Shown in pieces: positions 46,289 to 56,483 of a stretch of DNA of 64,000 nucleotides. Source of the DNA: Reticulascus tulasneorum (taxonomy: Eukaryota > Ascomycota > Sordariomycetes > Glomerellales > Reticulascaceae); NCBI GenBank assembly GCA_001557505.1, contig LSAX01000001.1:3100001-3164000 (forward strand), written 5' to 3'. The translations under genes and the position numbers were made by a program. Each line of letters begins with the position of its first letter. The stretch's first letter is position 1. The notes beneath the pieces were generated by a model that saw nothing but the letters and a program-made list of their open reading frames with translations, had not been told where the DNA came from and made no database searches.

Positions 46289-47257
46289 TTTTATGGTGGT
46301 AGGAAAATGTAGAAGAGTTACACTTGTTCGGTGAATATGCAGAGAGGGGGGGATTTGGTCTAGAAGGAGACAAAGAAAGACTTTATACCAAGGAGATGCG
46401 AAAAGCGAGTGAGATATCGCGGAACGTTGTGCACCAGACCCCCTGAGCTAGTAGCTAAGAATCGACTTGCTCAGGCACTCCCTGCTCAACCCCTCGTAAC
46501 AAACAGAGTGCATCTGACTCCTATCTGCGCGCTTGCGCCAGGGTATTCCTCTGTTTGCGCAGGAGCAACTTCTCCAAGCCAATCTGCTTCCGTCCTGCGC
46601 TGGTGTTGGAGAACCTATGGATTCGTCAAATCCATAGGCCTTGAGGAATCAACCCATGGACGGAGGTCAGAAATTGTGGAGAAAGGAAAATGGTGAAACG
46701 AAACAAGGGACCAGGGTTTTTTGCTGGAAAGGGGAGCGGTGGCGGTTCTGATTGGCTGGTGCGAGTGAAACGAGAAGGTCGCAATGGGGGGCGCGACAGC
46801 GGTCATCGCAATGCCGCGAAGCCGAGAAGGGGGCTTTTATATGCCTATAATATGCTAGGGGTTTATGAGCTGGGCAGGGACGATGTTTAGGGGCGATGGA
46901 CTTGTATTGAAACATGACGAAGGATTTATGGGATTGGATCTTCTGTTATGCAAAGGAAATGTCCGGTCAAGACGAAATCTGTGGATGTACAGATTACTCT
47001 GGTAAGCTGGCATTAGTGCAAGGGGGCATTCTTCTGGTTCCTAATGCGTTAAGGACCACGGGTGATTAACACACTGGACTTAATGGAGGTGGTTCAGCAG
47101 GCATACTTGGACACCGCTGATCTTAAGAAGATCTCATGCTCTATAACGAATACGGTTGGTAGAGTCTTCGCGTGAAGGTAAATCAACTCGACTGGTCATA
47201 TGATCGTCAATGAAGGTGACAGCACCAATACTTCAGGTCTCTACCTAATCAAGAGTG
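46289..47257. other. Intergenic region
   Basis: 969 bp; promoter of the small secreted gene and downstream region of the HET gene. No gene or repeat is recognised. Confidence 0.4.
46381..46387 (-). promoter_or_regulatory. TATA box of the small secreted protein gene
   Basis: TATAAAG on the minus strand, about 95 nt upstream of the ATG at 46288. The position suits a short leader and strong expression. Confidence 0.45.
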
Positions 47258-50200
47258 TCAAAGTATAGTAACTCCTTCCAACTCTGTTCCATCTTGCCAC
47301 TTCTGACCGCCCCAAGCCCAACCGAACATCTGCCCGTTCGAACACCTCCAGACAGCCGTTCCAACCCGCCTGTATAGACCCTCTGTATCATCTACGGGGA
47401 CCAGACCAAGTCCGTAGACGTGATTTTTGGATACAGCAACGAGTAAACATCGCACCGTCTGCTGTTCGGTCCCCGTTATATCTTCTCTCCACCTTGTTGG
47501 AAGCACGGCTTCAGCAGAATCGGCCTCCGGCGCGTTTTCAGCAGCTGGTCGCAACAGGGGGATGAGTTTCCCCTGGGCAACGATCTTGCCACTTAAGTTT
47601 TGGAGTGTTTGATCCGATTCCGCCTCGACAGTGATTATTTCAACACACTGCTTGATATCCTCGTCGCCTTCACGGCCAAGGAGGCCGTATGATATCTTGC
47701 CGATCAACGACGCCCAGGACCAGCTTGGAGCGGTAAAGAGTTCCGGGCGTGCACAGCTGCCCGGATCCGTCACCCACCAAAGCAAGTCTTTCCACAGTCG
47801 GCTCTTCCACAGCCCAACCAAGAGCTCATCACGAAGACGCACCGCGGCTTCCTTGGCAACTCCTTGGAGCGCTGTAAGCTTATCTGTCTCCTTTGTCATC
47901 TTCCGCCCCGAATACTCCTCGACCACTTTCTTCCAAGATGCGTACAATCTGCCATCACTAATCGCCGCTCCGCCAGTACTGCATATAGCCCCCTTGAACA
48001 GCCGCAGCTCTAGTGAATCCATGTCGGCGTCGTAGAAGCTGGGAATGCCGCTTGGAAATGTTTCAGAGGCGTTCAGAGACATGCAATCCCAGTATAACTC
48101 TTGATTGGAGTAGCTGAGAACACGAGGGGAAAGTATCTGCTCCTGGAGCACCCAGGCTCTCGTGTCCAGAGTGCTTGGAGGCCGGGCACCGTCCTTGCTT
48201 GCTCTGCGATCTGCAAATAAGTATCGAGTCGAGCCGCCTGGCCATTGGGACTGAGAATTACAAGGGCGTGTTTGTAGTCTAGATCGAGGTCTGAAGCAGC
48301 CCTGGGAATCTTCAGCCGAGTCTACAGCGGCAACTATCGTTAAGAGCGAGTTATTGTAAATTCCTGCCATACCCTTCGCTTCGGCAGACCAGTCACTGTC
48401 CGAATCCTGAATGATACAAAGTGCGTCAATCCACAGATATCTAATACCGAATCTTCTGGTGATTAGAATCGCATCTTGCATTGTTTGGGGTAGAGTCGTA
48501 AGTGGAATTACTGTATGATAGGCGTCCAGATTGGCGGCGAGTGTTTGGATAAGAGCACTGCTCCGAGCCCATCGATAGCTTAGAGTGAAGTACAAGGCGC
48601 GATCACCTCCGCCAGAATGAAGTCGAGGGTCTTGCGACCCATCAGAAGGCCCTACATCAATTATGCGCGTGGGGAGAACTGGAAGATGGAGATTCCTGGC
48701 CGCCATACACTTGCCGTGTCTTGTGAGACAACTTGCCATCCAGGAGGCGGCCATCTGAAAGGCGCAATGAGATCCCGTATCTCGATCCTCGTTTGGAGCT
48801 CCAGCCGTCATTATGGTATCCATATATTCTATTCCATCAGCAGAGAACGCCCCTCTTGAGCTAGTACTCACCATCTAAGCTCCCAACCTGCAAGATAGGA
48901 TGGTTCTTTCCAGGCTGATGGAGAGCCTGATCCATAACCGAACTCTGAGCACTCGCAACCGGAGGTAAGCAGTCGTGAACAAGCCGGCACAGAGGACACT
49001 CAAGTATACTGGTATCGACTTCGATTTTCCACTTCTGTAGCTTGCCTGCTTTCCAGGACTGAGCGTCCGACTCCAGCAGGTCTTTGCAACTAGGGCACAA
49101 GGACGGCAATGAGACTTTTTCAGCGGCAGGTAAGGATTCCATTGAACTCAGTTGTTGTAGCCGCTCAAGAAACGTCTTCATAACATGCTTGTCTGCGTCC
49201 AAAGGTGGATCCGGTCCGTCAGGGGAAGCATCAGCTGCATTCGTGGAGACATTTTTCTGCTTGTTGACTGTGATAGGATTCTGCAAAACCGGAACCGCTA
49301 TAGGCTGTCAGACCTGCAAGGGAAGTAGTTTTCGAGAGCGGCGATCGTTAATTGAGTCTGGAATTTGCATTTCAAAATGTCTTGTATTGTTCAAACAGCA
49401 TATGCAAGACTTACAGCCGCGTTGTGTGTGAATACCCGCTGTCCATGCGGCAACATCGACTAGATCGTTCTTTGGGTCGGAAATGAAGGGATCTTGCTCC
49501 TAGACATAGAATTAGCATGGGCACCGGAATGACGGTATAGCGTAGATATATACGTATAGTTCCTGAGGAGTTGGTCGATCCTTGGGATCCTTCATGAGAC
49601 ACTTGTCTATTAACTCCCTAAGATTTGCTAGGTATATGTCGTTCTTCGGAAGTTCTGGAGACGGGCCGAAGACAATGTGACTGAGCATTTCCACGAGGCC
49701 GCCACTGTTAGAATATGAGGGTTTACCAGTGGCTACTTCAAACAGTGTCAACCCAAGACTCCATATATCAGCTTTAACAGTATATATTTCGCCCATAATC
49801 CGCTCAGGAGCCATATAATAGTCGGTGCCAACCATAGTATCTGCGATCGAGTTCAGTAGCTCGCCTGAACCTCCAAATTCACAAAGCTTGATCTGGCCAC
49901 TCGAGTTGACAAGTATGTGGGACGGCCGTAAATCTCGATGCATGATCTTATGGTTGGCGTATAGGTAGCAGAGTCCAGCAACTACTGCCTGTGCAACCTT
50001 TCCTAGAACATCTACCGGAATCGGGCCAACTATTTTCACAATGCTACCAAGCGAACTGAGAGAACTCTGGTGGTTAAATCATACGATTGAAACGTCAGGA
50101 GGAAGAGAATTTTACCCAACATCCATATACTCCATAAACAGAGCTATGTCGCCCTCAGCATCTACAGATGCTCCGTAGAACGAGACAAGATATTCAGAGT

Positions 50201-50623
50201 TAAAATCGTGCATAGCGCGTAGCTCTCGTATAATGCGCTTTCGGACTTTGTAGGCAGCTTCGACCTGTATAGTCTGTTTTCAATAGCTCGTGGTTAGCTC
50301 GAAACTAGAACATGAGCTCGGGGTCATAACTTCACCTTCTGTATCATGATAGCACCTGTGGGTAGATGACGGACAGCTCTCACCATAGTGCGATTACTGG
50401 TACCGACATCTCTCACATGTCTCAAATCTTTTGGCTTCACATCATCTACGACAAGATCTGGGATTTTGGCATCCAGTCTAAACTCGACGAGCATTTCTGA
50501 AGCACTTGCTTGAGCATCTTCTTCTTGAGTGCTGAGCGCCAGGTCTTTCGCTTTCTCCCTCGTCAGGCTTCGGATCACGAAACCGCCCGCTGCGGCGTCA
50601 GGAGCACCAGTAGTGTCCGCCAT
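47258..50623 (-). CDS. STE7-like pseudokinase joined in frame to a HET domain (predicted fusion, 1009 residues)
   Basis: Minus-strand exons 50623-50336, 50264-50116, 50064-49554, 49499-49415, 49297-48872 and 48828-47258. Residues 60-345 are a MAPKK-type kinase fold with MEYMDVGSL, MAPERI, DIWSLGLTLFEV and RPTPQEL. Its catalysis motifs are damaged: the Gly loop is VGTSNRT, HRD is followed by LRPSH (catalytic Asn to His195, Lys to Arg) and DFG is EFG (208-210). The MAPKK activation-loop pattern SIADT survives. Then comes a CPSC/CPLC pair and a HET domain (about 565-715; FTLSYRW, LWIDALCIIQDSDSDW). The joining intron 49414-49298 has CTGAC then ATAG. Alternative reading: two genes, the kinase ending near 49300 and HET starting at the ATG at 49181. 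HET domains trigger incompatibility cell death in fungi. The kinase and HET identities are firm; the fusion is inferred. Confidence 0.72.
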
Positions 50624-51147
50624 CAAAGAGGTGGAGTTAGCACAGAAGATAATAATGAGAGTTGACAAGTCCTTGTGCCTTAAAATCGCTATCCAGCTCA
50701 AACAATGGATTGGCCAGTGTGAGATCAGTCGAAGTTGGCACAGTCTGGTGTTACGTAAGCAAGTCCAACCATGTTAAGCTGCTGCCACACATGAACTTCG
50801 ATGCTGTGATCCATCAACACTGCTTGTCATCCGGTAACAAATTCATCAAACACCATCATTAAACAGTGCCAAGTACAATTAGGCATCGGGTTCTTTAGAA
50901 TTTACCGCTGTCTTGTTGTAATGGACAGGAACAACTAGCTGGAAGCAGAGTCGACAATCTCGAATCGACTTCGGAGACACAAGACATTCTGTCCCCAAAC
51001 CCGACCGTAGACCTGCCAAGACTTGGCCGCCAACCGAGAATCTGCTTCTTCCCAAACGAATCTGGTGTACGAGAGGAGACCCATTCACTGCTGCTGGGCG
51101 CCTGAAGAAGTAGACGTACATCAACCCGGGAGAGCAAGGGTGGGAGG
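50624..51147. other. Divergent promoter region, pseudokinase-HET / eaf6
   Basis: 524 bp between start codons. The frames here are extensions of neighbouring genes or noise. No clear regulatory motif. Confidence 0.4.
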
Positions 51148-51813
51148 ATGTCCGAGAACCGGCCGCCACATGGTGCAGCAAGCTCTGACCAGACACCAAC
51201 CATGCAGGCGTATAAGGACGAACAAGCACGATTGCGAGCGATGATAGAAAAGAGAAACGCGATAGCTAGGAGATTGGTAAGACTTGGATGGCACGATGCG
51301 ATCATATCAATATTGACCTGATGCTAGGCTGCCTTGGACACCGAGATCGAAAACAAAGAGTCGACATATCTCGAGGGAACGCCGAATGGAAACATCATCA
51401 CTGGTTTTGACAACTACATCAAGGGCACCGGCAGCGCGGCGGCACAGCGTAGAAAGGCTGGTTCTACAGAGCAGAATCGCGTATTCTCGCGTTCATCCAT
51501 ATCATATCGGCCAGCAAGCGTATGTCAACACTACTGACAACCGAAGAGTAATTGAGAAGACCAAATGGCTAACGTCAAGGTTTAGGAAGCTACGACACCT
51601 GGCTCTGTGGGCTCGACCCCGGCATCGCATGCGCCAACTCCAATATCCACGTCTTTCAAGGACAATGGCGGGTCGAACCACCCCACACCAACGTCGGCCA
51701 CTGCTTCCAAAGCAGGCAACAAAAAGAAGAAGGTTGCGAATGATGACGACAGCGAACCCGATTCACAGTCTACCAACAAGAAGCGAATCAACTTCGGAGC
51801 CACACGGAAGTGA
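51148..51813 (+). CDS. eaf6: Chromatin modification-related protein Eaf6 (NuA4 subunit)
   Basis: Three exons, 51148-51276, 51328-51519 and 51586-51813, encode 182 residues. An N-terminal coiled coil (residues 19-62, with MIEKRNAIARRLAALDTEIE created at the first splice) is followed by the family motif ESTYLEGTPNGNIITGFDNY. After SISYRPA the C-terminus is Ser/Thr/Pro-rich and ends in a basic tail KKKKVANDDDSE...KKRINFGATRK. Eaf6 is a small scaffold subunit of the NuA4 histone acetyltransferase complex (and of NuA3 in yeast). Start chosen at the first ATG (MSENRPPHG); a later Met (MQAYKDEQ) is possible. The first intron falls inside the coiled coil. Confidence 0.92.
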
Positions 51814-52523
51814 AAGACGCGTCACGGGGAGGTTCGTTCACGTGGGGATATAGAATACAACACGATGGAACGCGAATGATGGCTTGTACTCACAGGATAT
51901 GAATAGTCTCGGGATCGGCAACAATGCCGTCGATATTTGCGCGGGTCTGAATGGACGTGGCGCTCAAACTGGGACATCAGATTGGCCTGGAGTTAGAGGA
52001 GTGATACCCAATCTTACGTCTTGATTCGAAAGTCAGCTTAGAGTATTGCTATATGTGCTTGTAGGGAATGCCGGAGGCCGTCACTCATGGAACAAACCTC
52101 TAGTTAGGTTTCCGTCTACCGTTGAGATGCCTATCCTTCATCTAGGACCCGTATAAGTCGGTCTACAGGGATCAACGCCACCAGAATGAGGGGTCGCGTG
52201 CGGTTGCTTAGCAGCAAAATGGCCCAGAATACGGAGTAATTACCCACTAAGGAATGCTCAAGGCTGGAGCTAGGGTAGGATGAGCTGACTGCCACGCTGT
52301 TGCGGGGTTGCTGAACCGCAAACCCGGTTGGAACGGGATGACCTGGACTACTTTAGCTGAGGGGTCCATCGTCACGTCACGGTCTTCGCTCAGAGCATAA
52401 TATGTAGGAGCTTACCCGACCAGTGTGCTGTTTGAATCTTGACCTGCATTCCACTGTTGGGGTCATTCCTTGAAGCACAATATTATCGCCATTGGAGTAT
52501 CGCTATATTTATAGTATTTCATC
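51814..52523. other. Intergenic region
   Basis: 710 bp between eaf6 and the S9 peptidase gene, same strand. An ACGCGT occurs at 51817-51822, just after the eaf6 stop, and is taken as chance. No gene seen. Confidence 0.4.
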
Positions 52524-54991
52524 ATGACAATCCAAGCAACGAAATTCACTCCAGAGGTGCTCCTCTCTGCCCCGCGCCGCTCGCCTGCCATCCCCAATTC
52601 CACTGGCAGCAAAGCCTTGTACACGGTGAGTTCGTCGCCTTCCATAGTTTGACAATCGTCGAAACGTCCCAAAAGGCTCCATGGCCGATATCCTTCGCGA
52701 TCTATCACGTAATTCAAACTCCAATTGACCTTGTGGAAGATCTCGTCCTATTCCTTTGAGAGCCATAGAAAGAGCTCACAGATCCGAGTCCTCGACGTCA
52801 AAACGGGACACTCGTCTCTACTCTACGAGGATCAGTCTTATAGCGAGCCGACATGGGTTGGAGAGAAAGATATACTCTTCTTCAAAGGCGGCGACAACAA
52901 AACGAGTTTGATGCTGGGCGATGCGACAAACCCTTCTGCGTAGGTGGCTTTACGACCCAAGGGAGACGCTCAACTCTGATCATGTCAATAACAGGTTACA
53001 CGAGATCTACGGCTACAACGGTAGTATTTCCAATCTAAAAGCCAAGAGGCTTTCCGACGACGAGATTGCGGTAGCATGCTCTGCCATAACGGCCCCCGAT
53101 GGATCGCTATACTCCCCTACCTCGAAAAGGCCCTTTTCGTCTGGAAAGGTCTACTCTAGCCTGTTCGTGAGGCATTGGGATACATGGATGGACCAGAACA
53201 GGAACTCCATATGGTATGGCCTGTTGAAGAAGAATAAGGATGGGCTATATGAGTTGCAGCAACCAGGACTTATCAATGCGCTGGCTGGGACCAAACTGCA
53301 ATCCCCGGTACCACCTTTTGGAGGCACCGGCGACTTCGACATCAGCAAATCGGGACTGGTGTTTGTAGCCAGAGACCCAAAGCTAAGCCCGGCTCAGTAC
53401 ACAAAGACCGATGTCTACTTCCTCCCCTTAAAGTCCTTCACAGAAGCGAAGCCACCCACACCACAGATGGTGAAGACCGGCAAACTACAGGGATACTCAC
53501 TATCTCCTGTATTCTCCCATGATGGCAAGAAGGTAGCTTTTGCGAGGATGAAGCATCGACAGTATGAAACGGACAAACCAAGGTTGGTGCTGATTCCGGA
53601 TGTGACGGACCTCGCGAACGTGCAAGAGTTTTATGAAACCGAAGATGGCAATGGGGGCTGGGATGCTCGACCCGAGTGGATAACGTGGAGTAAGGATGAC
53701 ACTCTACTCTATGTATCGGCTGAAGAAAAGGCCCGGGTAAAGCTCTGGAAGCTACCGTCTTCGCCCTTGGAAGCCAAGGATCTGCCCGAACCAATCTTCG
53801 AAGACGGGTCCGTCGTAGAAGCAAAGCTGCTTGGTGACGATGGAAGCAAATTGTTTGTTTCTTCTACGTCAAGAACAGAAAACTCTTCCTATTCACTTCT
53901 CGATCCCTCAGAGAAGAGTGTTGAGCTTATCTCGTCGAGTTCCAAACACGGCAAGTCGCTCGGTCTGTCGAAGTCGCAATGCGATGAGTTTTGGTTCAAA
54001 GGAGCCGAAGGCTACGATGTCCATGCACTCGTTATGAAGCCTTCCAACTTTGACGAGTCTAAGAAGTATCCCTTGGCTTTCCTCATTCACGGTGGACCAC
54101 AAGCTGCGTGGCTGGACAGCTGGAGCACGAGGTGGAATCCAGCCATTTTCACGGAGCAAGGCTACATTGCGGTTCTCCCCAATCCCACTGGCAGCACTGG
54201 ATATGGGCAGATGCATACCGACAATATTCAGAATGAATGGGGTGGCCGTCCGTATATTGACCTGGTCAAGTGTTTTGAACATATGGCAGAAAACATCCCC
54301 TACATCGACACCGACAATGCTGTTGCCTTGGGAGCTTCATACGGAGGCTATATGATCAGTAAGTATCTCCCACTCTCGTCGAGGTGCCGGCCGTTCTAAG
54401 CCTTGAGTTAGACTGGATTCAAGGGAATGATCTGGGACGGAAGTTCAAGGCTCTCGTGTGCCACGATGGCGTATTTTCGACTCAGAACCAGTGGTCTACA
54501 GAAGAACTTTTCTTTCCCTTGCACGACTTTGGGGGACCATTATGGGAGAATCGCGAAGGGTATCAGAAGTGGGATCCATCCCTGCATGTTGACAAGTGGG
54601 CAACTCCCCAATTGGTATGACATTCTCCTTGTTAATCCGGCCACGGCTGGTTGCAATAGTGTGGTTGAACTTGCGAAGCTAATTGAGTACCCCATTAGGT
54701 CATACACAATGAGTTAGACTACAGATTACCGATCTCAGAGGGGTTATCAATGTTCAACGTCTTACAGGCTCGTGGTGTGCCTAGCCGTTTTCTGATGTTT
54801 CCTGACGAGAACCACGTAAGTTTACCCTTCGTTACCATCATTGTATCTTACTAATGAAGTGCGAGTGGGTGATCAAACCGGAGAATTCGTTAGTCTGGCA
54901 CAAGGAGGTATTGGGCTGGATCAACAAGTACTCTGGCATCGACAAGTCAGATGAATTGATCTCCCAAACGGAAGAGTTGACGATATCTTGA
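52524..54991 (+). CDS. Prolyl oligopeptidase-family (S9) dipeptidyl-peptidase V type, without signal peptide
   Basis: Six exons, 52524-52625, 52740-52939, 52995-54358, 54412-54614, 54699-54815 and 54866-54991, encode 703 residues. The N-terminal beta-propeller region includes [35 protein letters not shown] and SLFVRHWD. The alpha/beta-hydrolase domain has [11 protein letters not shown] and the triad Ser549 (GASYGGYM), Asp630 and His662 (PDENH). This matches secreted DPP V of Aspergillus, which removes X-Ala, X-Ser and His-Ser dipeptides, but the N-terminus starts [19 protein letters not shown] with no hydrophobic signal. So this version should stay inside the cell or lack a first exon. The GYMINWIQGN junction comes from intron 3. 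The acceptor at 52994 is the least certain splice site. Confidence 0.9.
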
Positions 54992-55510
54992 GCTTAGCTG
55001 ATATATGATGCACTCTGCAGTGTGCTCATTTATGTATATGTAGTCAGGCAAGTCACTTGCAGTGTTGGACATTTGGACATGGAAAAAGGCGATAGGGGTA
55101 CTAAAAAAAGGAAGATTGAGGACTCCATCATGTATGTACTTGAGAGTTGATTTGCGTATGCTCCATATCCCGGCCGGACTGCTTTACGGGGATGTGTTCA
55201 AGAATACCTAGTTTGTTCCTACCTCTCCTCTGAGCTCCAATAACGTGCGAATTTCAATTTAACACTGTCCGCGAGGCTGATTTCTTTGAGCAGGTGCGAT
55301 CGAGCTCCGCCCGTCGCACCACCATTGAAGCTCTCAGCTACACGCGAGATTTTTGCACAACCACGACCCTCGAACATAGATTCAAGCATCGAAGCAACAT
55401 GCGTTACCCTGATGATCGAACAAGAAGCCCACGGTGACAAGATATACACCGGAGCGCTTTTACCTAGCCCCAAACCTTGAACTCGGGCTTCATCGACCTC
55501 CACGAGCAAA
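54992..55510. other. Intergenic region
   Basis: 519 bp between the S9 peptidase and the TAF3-like gene. A minus-strand frame (55620-55219) overlaps the TAF3-like start and is discounted. Nothing else is seen. Confidence 0.4.
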
Positions 55511-56239
55511 ATGACACCACCACCTGTGCTCTTCCACGCGCTCCTTCGCCCCTGCGTGCTCCAAATCCTGCGCGCAACCGGATACCACGCCACACGCCCC
55601 GGTGTGCTCGACCTCGTCACCGAAATGGCGGCGCGCTACCTCGAACTGCTCTGCCAGAAATCCGCGACGCACGCCGCCCTGAACGGCGCGGAGGACGCAG
55701 GGCTGAACATCGTGGACGTGCGCATGGCACTCGAAGAGGCCGGCGCGCTGATGCCCGAGAAGAGCTTCGTGGAGCAGGAGTTTTCGGGCGAGGAGGACGT
55801 GCGCGGCGTCGAGGAATTCCAGACTTGGTTTGCGGGACCCAAGTACAAGGCCATCAGCGAGCTGGCTGCGGTGGACGGGGAACCGGACATTAATGACTAT
55901 CTGAACGGTAAGTGCGGCCTCATCAATCGCAACGAGGAATTGCCGTGGTGTATCGGGACGTGTGGCTGATTTTGCGCAGCGTTGAAGAAGAAGCATAGCA
56001 AGACGGGCGAGGACTCGAAATACCACGGCACGATACTGGGGAAGGGCAACGACGTGGGCGAGGTGCAGGTCGAGGGGGGCGACATGCCGAGCATCAGGAC
56101 CTGGGAGGAGAAGATGAGGGGCCCGTCTCCGGCTCGGATGTCACTTTCGCCGGCTTCAGACTCGAGACCTCCTAGTTCGGGGCTCAGCTCTGTAGGCGAT
56201 CGATTAGGCGACGAGAGAGACAATATGGACTTGTCGTAG
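55511..56239 (+). CDS. Bromodomain-associated histone-fold protein (TAF3-like, TFIID)
   Basis: Two exons, 55511-55907 and 55980-56239, encode 218 residues. Residues 5-80 form a histone-fold of the Bromo_TP type: HALLRPCVLQILRATGYHAT, VLDLVTEMAARYLELLCQKS and a third helix region VDVRMALEEAGAL. This is followed by EFQTWFAGPKYKAISELAAV, a feature of fungal TAF3-like proteins. The C-terminal part is polar with KKKHSKTGEDSKYHGTILGKG and a Ser/Pro-rich tail. TAF3 pairs with TAF10 in TFIID; human TAF3 also has a PHD finger, which is absent here, as in other fungal TAF3-like proteins. SPT7-type (SAGA) proteins share the fold but are far longer. GC-rich codon use in exon 1 differs from its neighbours. 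Confidence 0.85.
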
Positions 56240-56483
56240 ACGTGACGAGACAAGAGTGGTTTAATTGCATAGCGGCGGCGTTCATCTTTCGGACTACGGA
56301 AAAGGGAAGACGTGTGTTGCCACGTCGTCCGGGGACACGATATTTCTGCTGCCCAGTAGTCACGTTGCAAAAGCTGCGACGAAAATACGGGCAAACTAAT
56401 TGTATAACTTTTTTACCTTGGAAATTCCTCCCAAGAGCCCGCTACAAAGTGTGCGAGTCAGCACCTATGAGATAGTCGCCCGC

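Noticed and set aside
55219..55620. 133-codon minus-strand frame across the TAF3-like start
   Set aside because: Antisense to a recognised histone-fold exon with GC-rich codon use, which opens frames on the other strand.
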